A DNA stretch of 64,000 bases from Coenobita brevimanus (lineage: Eukaryota; Arthropoda; Malacostraca; Decapoda; Coenobitidae), in assembly GCA_032717465.1 (NCBI GenBank), contig CM064667.1, forward strand, positions 4,040,589-4,104,588, read 5' to 3'. Numbering within the stretch: the first letter of the stretch is position 1; each line of letters begins with the position of its first letter. The position numbers were made by a program, and so were the translations under genes. This document shows positions 10,931-22,309 of the stretch, one piece after another. Below the pieces are notes generated by a model. That model was not told the origin of the DNA. It saw nothing but the letters and a program-made list of their open reading frames with translations, and did not search any database.

Positions 10931-13900
10931 CATGGCTTTTCTTGAATTTGCTGAGGGGAGAGTGATTGCTGCATTGGCTCTTGCAGTGGTGTCACTTGAG
11001 GAGGAAGAGGAGGAGAAAGAAGCGGCGGCGGCCAAAACCACGCGAAGGTGGCTGTGGAGCTGAGCATGGCTCATGAGAAGAGAGGAGGGCAGCCAGTATA
11101 GGGAGCTGATTGAAGAATTATCCCTAGATCAAGGGTGCTACCAGAACTGGATGCGTGTTAACAGACAACAGTTTCACCACCTGCTGGAAATGATTGGACC
11201 AGCCATCAGTAGAGCTAATACAAACATGAGGAAGGCTGTAACGCCACAGGAGCGATTGTCAATAATTCATTGCCACTTAGCCACAGGTAAATTATTGATT
11301 GATGAAATGTTTAATTTAGTTTGGTAAAAGTATTCAGAGTACAGGTACAATGAAAGAAAGTGTAGGGTCTTGCCACACACCTTCAGCATAGATAATACTG
11401 TCACAATGTAGCTAAGATAGAATAAAAGGTGATGTGTATCCAGAAGTCTCCATCAGCAAAGGTAAAAATAGTCTTTATTATGTATAATAAGCAAATTTCA
11501 AAAAGAAACGGTGGTGGGTCTTGTAATTTTTTTCCAAGTAATCATTTTTCAAAGAAAACATCCATTGAAAATTGTTTCATACCTAAACAATATAATGTTA
11601 CGTCCCCATTCCACACTGCCACGGCTCCAACAGCGGTAGTACAGTACAGGAAGGACGTTGCCCAGTGAGTGGTTCTTCCTATGGTCAGCCTTTCGCTGTA
11701 CAGCACACAAGATCAGCTGAGGGGAAAATAAACACTGGCTTCTTAAAGTTCACTGTCTTTTATTTTCCAAATAATTCCACTTAATGCTTTCCAACTTCAC
11801 TATTCTCAAAAGCACTGGAGCACAAAGTTTACTAACTGCAGTTACACTTAATGCTTGAAAACACTTCACTATTTTCACAAGTACCGATGATGTACAAACT
11901 TCAATAAACACTTCACCGTTTTCATAATTACCGAAAATATACAAACTTCCCTGACACTGCACTGACACTGCACTAGACTCAAACTGAACTGAAAACCGAC
12001 TGAACTTGAAACAGTCTCTTCCCCAACCTTATATAAGCTTGCATTACCCTAGAAACTTCTACTTCTCCACAGTTCTGGTGTATTCCAGGGAGAGTACAGT
12101 TACCAACCAAAACATGCCAGTTTTCTTACTGTACATAACACTATAAATTATTTAGCATACAAACTTAAAATTAATTGCATAATTTATCAGTCACATAACT
12201 AAAACATTACTGAGAAAAAGAGCACAAAAATTAATGCATAACGTACGAAATTACCACGGTCACAGACAGCAGGCAAACTGGCAACTCTGACTCGTACCGA
12301 AACCTACGGTAAACGTCCAGAAACATCGAGATGCTTCTCGACTACCTAACTGGCAAATCTCACTTCTTAACAATAACAACCTAACCTAGGACCTAATCTG
12401 AAGTAATTTCCAACACATGTTTACTTAGAAGAAAAAGATATACTCATCAAACCTTACCTATCGAAGTAAGTCATAATATCCAACATGAGTAGGGGAATAA
12501 ACTCTAATGATTCTGGTCTTGCATACACCTCGTTTTATAAAAATAAAACGCAGTAGTACCTAATATTTTTTTACAAGGTTTATCGTGTGTTTTCTTTGAA
12601 TCTGATTTATTTCTGTGGGAAGTACTAGTAGTACCGGTAGCCTGATTTATAATGAATGTTTATAGAGAAGAAAATGCTCAGTGGGTCATAAATTAACTAT
12701 GGAGCATATAGTTTTGGTCCAATTTTTTCGGGTGTAATTCCAGCTTAATACCCTGGTATAATCTCAGTAGTATTTATGCCCAAGGCATAGTCTCATAGCA
12801 ACATAAAAAAGGTCCACCTCTTCGTCGATATGGCACCTGAGTATTTTGAGATACTCCACACAGAGATAGTGATGAGCGCCGCTACTAGCCAAATTCATGC
12901 TAGAATGTTGTTGGCTAGTAATATTATCAACATGTGTCTTAATTATATCTTTAATTTAAGTATATTTGAAGAAATTACATTTTGTTGCTCCCTTTTCCAG
13001 GAGAGACTCAGAAATCACTGAGCTTCCAGTTCAGAGTCAGCCAGAACCTGATCTCCTGTATAATACCAGAAGTTTGTCAGGCATTATACAGAGCTCTGCA
13101 GCCGACATATGAAACTCCCAACGATCCAGCAGGAGTGGAGGAGGATAGCTGCTGACTTCATCTCACTGTGTAACTTTCCACAGTGTTTGGGTGCACTTGA
13201 TGGAAAGCAAGTGTTGTTGGAGAAGCCTAGCCACAGTGGGTCACACTGTTATGATTATAAAGGTCATTATAGTATAGTTCTCTTGGCATTGGTTAATGCT
13301 GATTATAAATTTTTGTACGCTGATATTGGCACAAATGGCAGGGCTAGTGATGGAGGGGTCTGGAATAAGTGCACCATAAAGGAAGCACTTGAAACTGGTA
13401 ATATTAGCACTCCACTTCTAGCTACCTTTCCCCACACTGACGTAAGTGTACTTTATGTCATTGTTGGGGATTATACTTTTCCCCTTAAGGCCTGTTTAAT
13501 AAGACCCTATCCCGGCAGTGACCTATCACCGAGAAAATAATTTATAATTACAGGTGTCAAGTGCCAGATGGGTATCTGCAAATGCTTTTGGAGTATTGGC
13601 CAGCAGATTTCAAATATTTAGGCAGCCATTGAGAACGAGACCATATAGGGTCAATAAAACTGTGCCGGCTGCAACCACGCTGCACAATAGCCTCTGTACA
13701 GAGTCTCGGCTGGCATACTCACCTCGTGAACTCGTACACAGAGACGACATTCCAAGCAGGAGGCCCATTAATGGACAGTGGCATCAAAATCCAACTAATG
13801 GCCTTGGTGATTTATGGGAGGTTGCAAGACATCCAACAAGAGAGGCCATGGAGATCAGGGACTTGTTCTGTGGGTATTTCAATAATGAAGGTCGTGTTCC

Positions 13901-13931
13901 ATGGCAGAATGACATGGCTTTGATGCATTAG
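10931..13931 (+). pseudogene. Second PIF/Harbinger transposase, decayed
   Basis: Exon 1 starts MAFLEFAEGRVI at 10931 and runs to a donor after ACAG at 11286; it contains a TGA in frame near 11061 and the family stretches EELSLDQGCYQNWMRVN and ERLSIIHCHLATG. Exon 2 begins at 13001 after TTTTCCAG, in phase (ETQKSLSFQFRVSQN). First catalytic Asp lies in CLGALDGKQ (~13200), followed by ASDGGVW (~13350); second Asp in IVGDYTFPL (~13465). The expected catalytic Glu before NAFGVLASRF (~13578) is Ala. Frame is lost near 13106 and again around 13530-13555. It is quite divergent from the transposase at 1404-3864, so a different subfamily. I could not define its own terminal repeats. Confidence 0.8.
11596..12151 (-). 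repeat. Possible solo LTR in Harbinger intron
   Basis: Bounded by TGTTA and TAACA inverted ends. On the minus strand it has a TATA-like CTTATATAAGG (~12030) followed by an initiator-like, AGT/CAGT-rich stretch and short internal repeats, the layout of an LTR promoter. No clear target duplication and no internal region are seen, so it could instead be another insertion or simple intron sequence. Confidence 0.3.
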
Positions 13932-13934
13932 CAT

Positions 13935-13959
13935 CACACACACACACACACACACACAC
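13935..13959. repeat. (CA)n microsatellite
   Basis: Short CA tract just after the stop of the second Harbinger transposase. The ~400 bases between it and 14360 hold nothing I recognise. Confidence 0.95.
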
Positions 13960-14359
13960 TTCCCCAGCTTCACATCTGATCACCCCATGCAACAGCTTTG
14001 TTCTCTCTTCACTCTAACTTGCTGTCCTTTGCACTTATTTGCATATCCTTTTCATGAGAGCCAACTTTAAAGACCTTTATTGCTCAGCATTATATCAACA
14101 GGCTCCCAGTAAATATGTACAATCAAGTAGTGGAACCTGTGTATTTTTAGAATGAAATAATGTGCATTTTATAGTATGAAAGAATGCTATCTCTTCAGTA
14201 CTTTACAATAAACAATACAATATCTTTCTTCTGATTTGGTCCTTATCCTGTATTTTTTATGAGAAAACTGATCATATGAGAAAGCAACAACAGATTTTGG
14301 CAGGCATTTTAAGGCACAGAAAAGATTTTAAAGTTCTAGATGGAAGGTGCACAATATGT

Positions 14360-14933
14360 TTAACCCTTTGTTAGTCCTGTGGGGTATTCAAACGTGGTTA
14401 GTCCAGTGGGGTGATACAACACCCCAATACAAAAATACATGTAGTGTTACTAACATGTAAAATATAATCATATTGCCGCTTCAGCACTAATGAAAAGATT
14501 GAATGCCTTGTAGGTGGTGTTTATTACTTTATAATAGGAAAATACAATAAATTATAAGTAAAAAAACACCGTACCGAATGGATTCAAATCTCATTTGTTA
14601 GGTAAACACGCACAGGAAAATACATTTTGTGATTTTTAAAATAAGTATAATGATAAACAATATGCAAAAATAAGATAAAAAACCAATCTGTATCACATTA
14701 TGATCTAAATGGTTAGTTTGATGGGGTGACTGGATACCCAACGGGGAGGGGGGAAGTGCCCCACTCTCTCATTACAGCAGAAGCAGGACTAAACCAATCC
14801 ACATACTCCCTCCTCTCACTGAATCAGGAGAGTACTGGAATGGAGAGAAATATTAGAATTACCAGCTAGGAAATGTGAGCTTTTAAAAAAATTAGGGGTG
14901 CCCAAACACCCCACCTGACTAACAAAGGGTTAA
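14360..14933. mobile_element. piggyBac-like MITE
   Basis: TTAA at 14360-14363 and 14930-14933 flank inverted ends CCCTTTGTTAGTC and GACTAACAAAGGG. Subterminal GTGGGGTG and CACCCC motifs recur inside both ends. About 570 bases, AT-rich, no coding frame. TTAA duplication with CCCTTT termini is typical of piggyBac-superfamily non-autonomous elements. The termini differ from the CCCGCCCCGTCCC ends of the other piggyBac-like family in this window. Confidence 0.85.
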
Positions 14934-15169
14934 TAATGGTGATTGTTGATGGTAAAGTTTTGATGGCACAAAGCAGTAACAACTTCCAGAACCAGACTAT
15001 GATAAAACCATTCCTACCAGAAAACTAATGAGGCAATCAGGGTATCAAAATAACTGTGGGCATGCATACAAAGGGTTTAAACCAAATAACAAATAGCAGT
15101 CTAGTCTTTTTTGTTAAAATCTTCATCAATCATGGTGAGGTATTTCCTCACAATAGCTGTATGAACCCA

Positions 15170-15171
<2 letters not shown>

Positions 15172-15249
<78 letters not shown>
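15172..15249. repeat. (TA)n microsatellite
   Basis: About 39 TA dinucleotides. No retrotransposon is inserted here. Open frames crossing it on both strands are repeat artefacts. Confidence 0.95.
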
Positions 15250-15253
<4 letters not shown>

Positions 15254-15305
15254 CCAATATCCAATGTAATAGAGCCAAAGGTATGTCCGGATAGTGATCC
15301 TGTCT

Positions 15306-15690
15306 GGATATTGGGCCCCAGCCTCCTGGACTTGTACTTATGGACCCTAACTCAGAAAAACACCTATACAACTCCCTCTGGACATGCATAGCACCTATTT
15401 AAGACCCAAATCACACCAATAAATGCAAAAGAACCAGAAAATGAGGTTTTTGAGGTAGGTTTATACAATATTAAACATTCTGGGTACTTACAAGTCCCTG
15501 GCTCCTGGACTGGTAGTTATGGACCCTAACCTAGCCTAACTCAGAAAAACACCTCCCAACTGCACATGCATAGCACCTAAGACACTATTCACGCCAATAA
15601 GGGACAAAAAAAAGAGTGAAATGAGGTGTTAGAGGTATGAAAAATACCGTACAGTACAATATGAAACATTCTGGATACTTACAGCAAGTC
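15306..15690. repeat. Tandem duplication of ~190 bp
   Basis: Two diverged direct copies, each starting near CTCCTGGACT (about 15310 and 15505) and continuing through GTTATGGACCCTAAC-, CATGCATAGCACCTA- and AATGAGG-type blocks. It lies downstream of the Tigger-like transposase (its 3' side) and may be part of that element's noncoding end. No terminal repeat was identified. Confidence 0.65.
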
Positions 15691-16088
15691 CCTGGCCATC
15701 TTGATGAATAACCCGCCTCCTCTCAGACTCTGACAGTAAGAAGGAGTTCCTGAAGCACTTGCAGTACACTGTTCATGAAGTCTTGCACAGAACTTAGTCA
15801 TTTGCACTCAGAATTCCATTCTCTTAACACTGTGGACTCTTGTCTTACTTGTGCTCTATTGTACCTTAATGAAATAAGTGTTGCACTCTGCACTTTAAGT
15901 CTTTCCACTCATAAAACCATTTTCTAAACAAACACACTCTAGTTAATTTACGTTACATTGACAGTCCATTAAATCTTTGTCTTTTCACTCAGAACTCAAA
16001 TTCCTTAACACTATGCACTTTTTTTCTTTTTTTTTCGCTGCACAATACTGTAAATTCCCGTGTGGTCTAGTGAAGAAGTTCTTCGTGT

Positions 16089-17972
16089 CTAATCACTGTC
16101 AGAGTCTGAGAGTAACACATGCAGGTGACCTAGGGGAGTGTCGCTGGGTCGTGGTGATGGCGTACCCACTGCAGACGACTCTGAAGAGAGGCGCAAACTC
16201 ACGTCGAGTGGTGACTCCACCGTGCCTGATGTGCTGGGCTGTGGCTCGGAGCATGAGGGCCTGTCTTGGGGAGGCAATGGAGTGGAGCCAGGGCTGGGCA
16301 CAGCGGGGGTCACGGGCCTGAAAAAGCTGTCAATGGTTGACTGATGCAAGGAACGACAATTTTGACGATTAATGATGCACTGCCTGAAAGCGCGCACTTT
16401 CTTCACAAGTCCCAAGGGCCCCATCTCCATGTCGCAGTCCGGGTGCTACAGGTAGTCCAGAACGAACCCTAGGTGTTCCCGGAGTGTGCTCAGCTTGGGG
16501 ATGGCTGGAGTAGTGTCACGCTCAGAGGAGTCCGCATCATCGTTGCCGTCCTCATCTGAATCTTCAAGCTGGGTACTGACACCTGCAACTGAAGATGCGA
16601 TCTCGATATCAGACATGGTCTGATACCCAGGATCGCCCTCGTCGTCATCCAACCACTCACGCACTTTGTCCACATCAACATCGCCCCCATGCACACAAGT
16701 CATCCACGTCAAAACCTAGGAAATTGTGCTCCACATCCGTTCCGAGAAGCAGACGAGACCAACTACTTTCTAGAGTCTTGACAGGGACTTCCTTCCATGC
16801 ACTGACCCAGTTGTAGATGGCAGACTTGATGCTGTAGAGGCGAATCTTTTCCAAAGTCCGCTGGCCTCGCGTGTCCCGTCCCTCCCTGCGCTTGTCCTCG
16901 TCCTCGAGAACAACCATCACCTTGTCCATGAACTTCCGGCAGTACAGCCTCTTTGTTGCCACAATGACTCCTTAGTCCATTGGCTGGATGAGAGCAGTAG
17001 TATTAGGTGGCAGAAACATGCACCTAATGCACCCATTCTCAGCCACCAACTCCTTGTCGCATGGGTGGGCAGGTGCGTTGTCGAGGAGAAGGAGGGCCTT
17101 TACCTGGTCGCGTGGGAGTCCCAGTTTCTCCCTCTGGTAATGGATGACCTCCTTGACGAAATAGCAGTGGAACCAGTCTTTGAAGATCTGGGCTGTGAAC
17201 CATGCCTTCAAGGAACGGTACCAGACAACAGGAAGGACATCCATCACCTCACGAAGACACCGAGGCTGCTTTGCAAGGCCAACAATAACGGGCTTGAGCC
17301 TGTGCATGCCGTTAGCATTGGCACAACACAAAGCTGATATCCATTGCCTGCAGAGCTTGCAGCCAGGTACACGCTTCTCCATCTCCTCGGCTAGAGTGTT
17401 CGTAGGTAAAGAGCGATAGAATAAGCCAGTTTCGTCAGCGTTGTAGACTTGACCGAGAGTTAGGCCCTCCCTGTCGATCAAGCGCTTCACCTGTGCAGAA
17501 ACTCGTCTACTCCATCCTTGTTGGTGTCCAAAGCTTCGCCATGAGACTTACGGTTGGCAAGGCCATGTCGTAACTTGAATGCGAAGAGCCAACCTTTGGA
17601 TGCCTTGAAGTCTAGGGCGTTGTGAAGCCTTGCGAACTTTTCATCAGCAGCCTTCAGCTCCGTGCCACACACCATCACACCAGCAGCACGTTGCTGTCGA
17701 TAACAAATCAACGTGGAGCGGTCGACTTCTGCATACTTAGGAGTATACATCACCTTCCTCTCCACGTTGCATTTGCTTTTCGAAGAGAAGTCAGCCATGT
17801 ACTGCATGAGTTTGTCACCGGATCTCTTGATATCAAACAAAGTGGATTGGGCCAGGTTAAATTCACAGAGGATACGTGAGGTAGACCATCCCGCATCCAC
17901 CTTGTCCAATATCTCTCTCTTCTTTTCCAGAGTCAAAACCACTCTCTTCCTCTTCTCATGTGGCGGGGCCAT
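16089..17972 (-). pseudogene. Tigger/jerky-like (pogo group) transposase, decayed
   Basis: Starts MAPPHEKRKRVVLTLEKK, a CENP-B-type N-terminal helix-turn-helix (EILDKVDAGWSTSRILCEF), followed by a Tc5-type HTH (DEKFARLHNALDFKASKGWLF region). The DDE domain shows VYNADETGLFYRSLP (~17440), LLLLDNAPAHP (~17080) and LPPNTTALIQPMD (~16990). The C-terminal tail is acidic and Ser-rich and ends SDSDSD. Defects: frameshift near 17488, and a stop at the codon after PMD (~16972) where family members have Gln; further frame changes occur near 16700 and 16440. Family role: cut-and-paste transposition at TA. The start at 17972 is chosen because the upstream in-frame extension is a hydrophobic run without family resemblance. 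The 5' end is cut off by LTR element A at 18058. Confidence 0.82.
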
Positions 17973-18089
17973 CATCACAAACATGAAGGAGAGGCACGAG
18001 AGCAGCAGGAGAGCCTGCAGTAGGTAAGACACCACCACAAAAGTATCAGTGTGGAGCTGTTACTTCAGCTCCAGTCAGCACCCCTGAGA

Positions 18090-18460
18090 CGGCCAGTAGC
18101 CACTCAACCCTCCTGAAGGAGACGGCCTGTAGCCGCTCTAAGGGAAAACAGGAGACGGCCGGTAGCCGCCATGAAGGTGCCCTTCCCAAGATGGCCTGTA
18201 GCTGCTCAACCCTCCTGAAGGAGACGATCTGTAGCCGCTCCCTCCTTCATCAGGAGACGGCCTGTAGCCGTTCCCGCCTTCGTCAGGAGACAGCCTGTAG
18301 CCACTCTGAAGGTGCCCCTGAGTCGGCTTGTAGCTGCTCCCTTCCCCAAGCCACGGCCAGTAGCCAGGCCTTAGCGACAGCCTGTAGCTGCACCGCTAGA
18401 AGGCCACGGCCAGTAGCCAGGCCCTATGACAGAAGACGGCCTGTAGCCACTCCTCCATCA
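18090..18460 (+). repeat. Hairpin minisatellite array in U3 of 5' LTR A
   Basis: About a dozen degenerate copies of GAGACGGCCTGTAGCCGCTC separated by short variable linkers. Each full unit can fold (GAG-CGGC with a bulged A, short loop, GCCG-CTC). It corresponds in position to the GAGACGATCTATGGTCGCTC arrays of the B-type LTRs and to the array at 23100-23540. Confidence 0.75.
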
Positions 18461-18913
18461 GGTGCTGACTCCTGTTCACCAACCTACAACTCAGAGGGAG
18501 TCCTCAGCCTGGAGGAGTACTGGAGAGGCCCCGTGACTTCCCCACGCCTCTTCTCCCTGCAGCTGGATCTTGAGAGTACTCACCGGATGGCCCCCAACGT
18601 AGGAAGCCCCTTCCTGACGGCGCCACCGAGCACCAGGGACCGCAGCCCTCAGGACCCCCAGACCACCCCCAAGACCCCGGGGCGGGACCTCCCTACACCC
18701 AGATGCCGGAAATCTTCATCCTCTGTCAGGCATCTGAGCGAGAAGTTCAGGCAGTTATTCGGCCCCAGCCCTGAGGGCCGAACTCCAGCCCCAAACCCCG
18801 AAAGTGTGGGGCCCTTCACAACCCACAGCCCCAGACGAGAGAGGACGCCCCTATGCATGATCCCCTGGCCCCTGAACACAGAGGCCCCCGGCGGAACCCA
18901 ACCCTGTCAGTAG
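18191..18913 (+). CDS. U3-encoded ORF, LFGPSPEG family (5' LTR A)
   Basis: 240 codons, function unknown. The N-terminal half is encoded by the repeat array (ETACSRS-type units). The C-terminal half is the part shared with other LTR families here: an LDLESTH block (~18565), SPFLTAP (~18610), a SPQ block, TPGRDLPTP (~18675), then RQLFGPSPEG (~18750), ERTPL and a stop at 18911-18913. Between families the differences around LFGPSPEG are mostly at third codon positions (TTC/TTT, AGC/AGT, CCT/CCC, several Leu codons), which favours coding. It lies upstream of the TATA box, so in a complete element it would be carried at the 3' end of genomic RNA. The start codon is uncertain because the array is open upstream. 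Confidence 0.5.
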   Translation: MACSCSTLLKETICSRSLLHQETACSRSRLRQETACSHSEGAPESACSCSLPQATASSQALATACSCTARRPRPVARPYDRRRPVATPPSGADSCSPTYNSEGVLSLEEYWRGPVTSPRLFSLQLDLESTHRMAPNVGSPFLTAPPSTRDRSPQDPQTTPKTPGRDLPTPRCRKSSSSVRHLSEKFRQLFGPSPEGRTPAPNPESVGPFTTHSPRRERTPLCMIPWPLNTEAPGGTQPCQ

Positions 18914-19290
18914 TGAGGTTGGGTCACCTCCACCGCCCTTGTACCTGACCGCCATGATGCCCAGACCTGAATGGAGTGACATTGAAAGCACAGTGTCCGT
19001 AACTTAGTGACGTGAAAGCAGATCAGTGAATTAACCATATAAAGGAAGACAGTGAGAGAAGCACCAGTGACAATATAAAAGTGGTGGAGTGAATAAAAGT
19101 AACAGTGAAATCGTGAACACGGCCAGGCAGTGAAATACGGGTCTATTACCGTGAATACGCTACCATCTGATAACGCCACATCATACTAAAATCATACACA
19201 GACCCCAGTGTTAAAGTAATAATTGCCAACAGTGAAATAGTACCACCCACTCCACAAATATATAAAACTTGGACTTTCTGCAATAATAGT

Positions 19291-19302
19291 ATGGTATATA
19301 AA
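19291..19302 (+). promoter_or_regulatory. Candidate TATA box of LTR A
   Basis: GGTATATAAACC, about 380 bases after the U3 ORF stop; the same motif is in the 3' LTR near 24356-24365. A second TATA-like AAATATATAAAA lies 35 bases upstream. Confidence 0.45.
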
Positions 19303-19593
19303 CCTCTGCCCTAAGTGCTATTCACCTTGCCCGACCTTGACCTGAGTAGTATCCTGCGCAGTACTAATAACCCATATCTAGGCATAAGAATTATAATTGT
19401 CCAGTGTATCTGCATTCGTGACATCTACCCGCTCCATTGTAGAATTTAGTAATACACGTTTAAGGTTGTTGCCTTGAGTTCTTGTGTCCTGCCTATCTCC
19501 TATTTGTCTAAGCTCTGGTCTAGAAAGAGAGCCCAGCTACACACTAGGCATTAGAGTGACAGGAAGCCAACCCTAAAACACCTAGCATAACGC

Positions 19594-19607
19594 TGGTGGA
19601 CAGCGGG
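19594..19607 (+). other. Putative primer-binding site of element A
   Basis: TGGTGGACAGCGGG begins two bases after the 5' LTR end. A TGG start complements the CCA tail of a tRNA. I do not assign the tRNA. Confidence 0.45.
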
Positions 19608-19654
19608 TTCTTGACCTGGGCATATGAGAGAGTTAATCAGGAAATACTGGAAAA

Positions 19655-19927
19655 ATGGCAACCAAACTACATGTGCAATTACCTAACTTTGACCCCAAAC
19701 AGTACGATGTGCACACATACCTGGCAATTAGTAAACCTTTGCTAGATATCGGTTTCGAGGATGACAAGCAGAAAATTACAGTCACACTCCTGCTACTGGG
19801 CAAAGTGGCAGCTAATATAGCACCCAAGATCGCCCTGGGGCTCACCTGGCAGAATTTCACGAAACTCGAGATTCAAACCATCACCCCATCACTAGGTAAA
19901 GTGGTGGCATTATCTCAACTGGATAGT
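19655..19927 (+). pseudogene. Gag fragment of element A
   Basis: Starts MATKLHVQLPNFDPKQYD 63 bases after the LTR and runs about 91 codons with no stop (IGFEDDKQKITVTLLLLGKV) until interrupted at TTAA by the piggyBac-like insertion. Position after the PBS and its hydrophilic/helical character suit a gag N terminus, but I recognise no named domain. The remainder of gag, protease, RT and RNase H are absent on the far side of the insertion. Confidence 0.55.
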
Positions 19928-20699
19928 TTAACCCGCCCCGTCCCAGAGACGTGAAGTCACGTCCTCACATGATACGCACTCATATCCCAGAGACGTAAAT
20001 TAAAGCGGCAACATTGCAAGGTACCTAATTTGCACAATTTTCAATTTTTGCGAGTGATTTCGCGAGTGATTTTTGGCACGTGTACACGGGACACCTTCCT
20101 CTATTCCTCTACAAGATGCCAAGCAGGGACAATGTCTTACACCGCATAACCTCTCCCCTCCCCTTGCACGCCATTGTCTTGGCAATTCACCTGTTACCAG
20201 TGACCTGGCCAATAAAGACATTCAGGGCCAGAGTGATTCCCCAATCGATGACAATGTGGAGGACAAAGTTTACATAGCATTAGAGGAAGAAACAGTCAGA
20301 AATGATCAGGTAATGTGGGAAAAAAAAGTCATGAATGGTGATGAGTTAGTGAGTAAAACAATGCTTATAATGCCTATATTACTGTTTGAAAACCAATATA
20401 CTCTTGTACTACATATAAATTCGTACCAAGTAAATAAATAAATACTGTTTATGAGTAGATAAAATAGTTACCCTCCCATAGAACTCGTTTTCTTTGGTGC
20501 CAGCCTGTTAGAAAACACAGTCAGTTAAGGAGGTACTCGTACCTGTATCGAGTATTTTAAACCTCAAGTGAGCGATTTCTCTGTGAATTTTCGATGTTTC
20601 TCACCAAAAGCGAATGTTTGAGCCTAAAAAAAAAAGGTCCAAAAATATTGGGACTGGGGGGTACCACTGCCCAGAAAACGTCGGGACGGGGCGAGTTAA
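19928..20699 (+). mobile_element. piggyBac-like element with CCCGCCCCGTCCC termini
   Basis: TTAA at 19928-19931 and 20696-20699 flank CCCGCCCCGTCCC and GGGACGGGGCGAG inverted ends. It splits the gag fragment of element A from its integrase. A subterminal palindrome-like GACGTGAAGTCACGTC follows the left end. A 122-codon frame (20073-20441) matches no family I know; it may be a remnant of a larger coding element. The copy at 1-476 is the same family in reverse orientation. Confidence 0.85.
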
Positions 20700-22309
20700 C
20701 TTTCAATGGCAACTTGGACAATATTTTAATCCAGGCTAGATGCCTGGTCACTGCTGGATCCCCCAGCACCTTTTCAAGAAACTGTATCGCCAGGGCAACC
20801 ACCTGCTTACCCCATCCGGGCATATCCTCCTAACCCCCGATGCCGCTCTCGAAGTCCTCCGACACCTGCACACCCATGGCATTCACCTGGGCATGAAAAA
20901 ACTCCTGCAAGTCTTTAACGACACCTACTGGGCACCCAATCCTTCTGCCCTCACCAGGGAAATTATCCAATCCCGCCAAGCATGCACCCTCAGTAAAGAC
21001 ATCACCCTTACCGTCAGTCCATCGGGCCAGATTACCGCCCACAAACCTTGGCAGCTATTGCCGATCAACATAGTGGGACCCTTACCCCCGATATCAGGCT
21101 ATAGGTACGTGATCACGTTTGTTGACACATACTCCAAATTCGTAGTAGCCTGCCCAGTGAAGGAACATCACGCTGTTGCAGTGGCTGACACCCTTATTCA
21201 GCAAGTATTCCTGTACTTTGGTATCCCACAAGCGATCCACTCAGATCTCACACCCGAGTTCACCAGTAAGATCTGGGAGGAGATGGCCCACATATTCGAC
21301 TATAACATCACCCACTCGTCCCCTTACTGGCCCCAAGGAAATGCCATAGGTAAGCGAAGCCATCGTATGCTGATGAATCAACTCCGCACCCGGATAGAAG
21401 CCACCAAAGACGACGACTGGCCCTCCTATGTAAAAATCGTGCAATTGGGCATCAACTCCTGCCCCCGAGAAGACGGAATTTCACTGTACAAACAAGTGTT
21501 TGGGGAAACACCCCTCCTCCTGCCCCTTCAGCAGCATTTGCAACCCCCCACTTCAAGCCCCACGTCAGACCCATTGCACCATCTCAAACATCGGCTAACC
21601 CACCTCCAAAACAACCTGGACCTCCGCTCCGACACCGCATCCAACCCCTTCAAGCCAGGTGACACTGTTATGATAGTGCAGCTCCCCACCCCCCACAGGC
21701 TTGCACCACACTTCATAGAGCCATCATTCGCATCCCTAACCCCTATCAGGTGATTGTCGTGTACCACGGACCTCCGCACACCCTCTGAAACCGGCATGTG
21801 CGCCCTTTTCGCACTCCTGCCCCCACCGCCCCGGCCCCACACCCCGTCCCACCCCAACACCACTTCCCTCTACCTCCTACAACTGTTACATCTCCCCCTC
21901 ACCATCTCTCTCTCCCTCCCCCTCCCCTGCCGCCTCCACCTCACCTTCCATCATGCCACATCGCACCTCACCTGACAACCCTCAAACACCACCAACTCCC
22001 CACCACCCCCCCACCTCCTCACCACCCACCGCCTCCTCTCCCACGCCCAGCACCACATGTCCCGCCCACCACACCCCTGCCCAAGCCGTCGCACACCCCT
22101 GCCACCGCATTTCCCAGGCTGCAGCCTGCACACGCCCCCTCAACCCGGCCTGCCCTGTCCCCTGCCCCCAACTCCACCTGTACTGCCCACGCTCCCATGA
22201 CTCCACCACCCACTCACCCTACACCCCACTCCCCGTGCCATGCTGCCCACACCCCTACCACCCCACAGTTGCCCTTGCATGCCCTGTGCACCTCACACAC
22301 ACGCTGACA
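20700..22309 (+). pseudogene. Integrase and proline-rich tail of element A
   Basis: Frame from 20740 to 21753 encodes a Ty3/gypsy integrase: zinc-binding HTHGIHLG..., core LPINIVGPLPP (~21060), HSDLTPEF (~21238), and AIGKRSHRMLMNQL (~21350). Compared with the element at 58517-60828, the first core Asp is Asn, the catalytic Glu is Lys, and the first Cys of the zinc site is Arg, so the enzyme would be dead. After a frameshift near 21715 a proline/histidine-rich tail (NPYQVIV..., then Pro-Thr-His runs) continues with a stop near 21787 to about 22307. The same kind of tail ends the minus-strand copy at 60829-61264. Confidence 0.75.

Larger units (their letters stand above)
18058..19592 (+). repeat. 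5' LTR of element A
   Basis: About 1.5 kb. Starts TGTTACTTCAGC and ends near CACCTAGCATAACG. Contains a U3 repeat array (18090-18460), an open frame (18191-18913), a TATA-like GGTATATAAACC near 19291, and a downstream leader shared with the 3' LTR. Confidence 0.75.

Noticed and set aside
15056..15391. ORFs across (TA)n
   Set aside because: TA repeats read as Ile-Tyr in all frames; pure artefact.
17973..18038. Signal peptide-like N terminus (MVVSYLLQALLLLSCL) on the Tigger-like transposase
   Set aside because: It lies upstream of the family-like start MAPPHEKRKR and a secreted transposase makes no sense; it is untranslated leader.
18040..18060. Target-site duplication for element A
   Set aside because: Bases before the 5' LTR (GGAGC) and after the 3' LTR (ATAAT) do not match under the boundaries I could define; no duplication claimed.
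20073..20441. 122-codon ORF inside the piggyBac-like element as a transposase
   Set aside because: No DDD transposase motifs seen; acidic and low in recognisable features. Left as an unexplained frame within the element.
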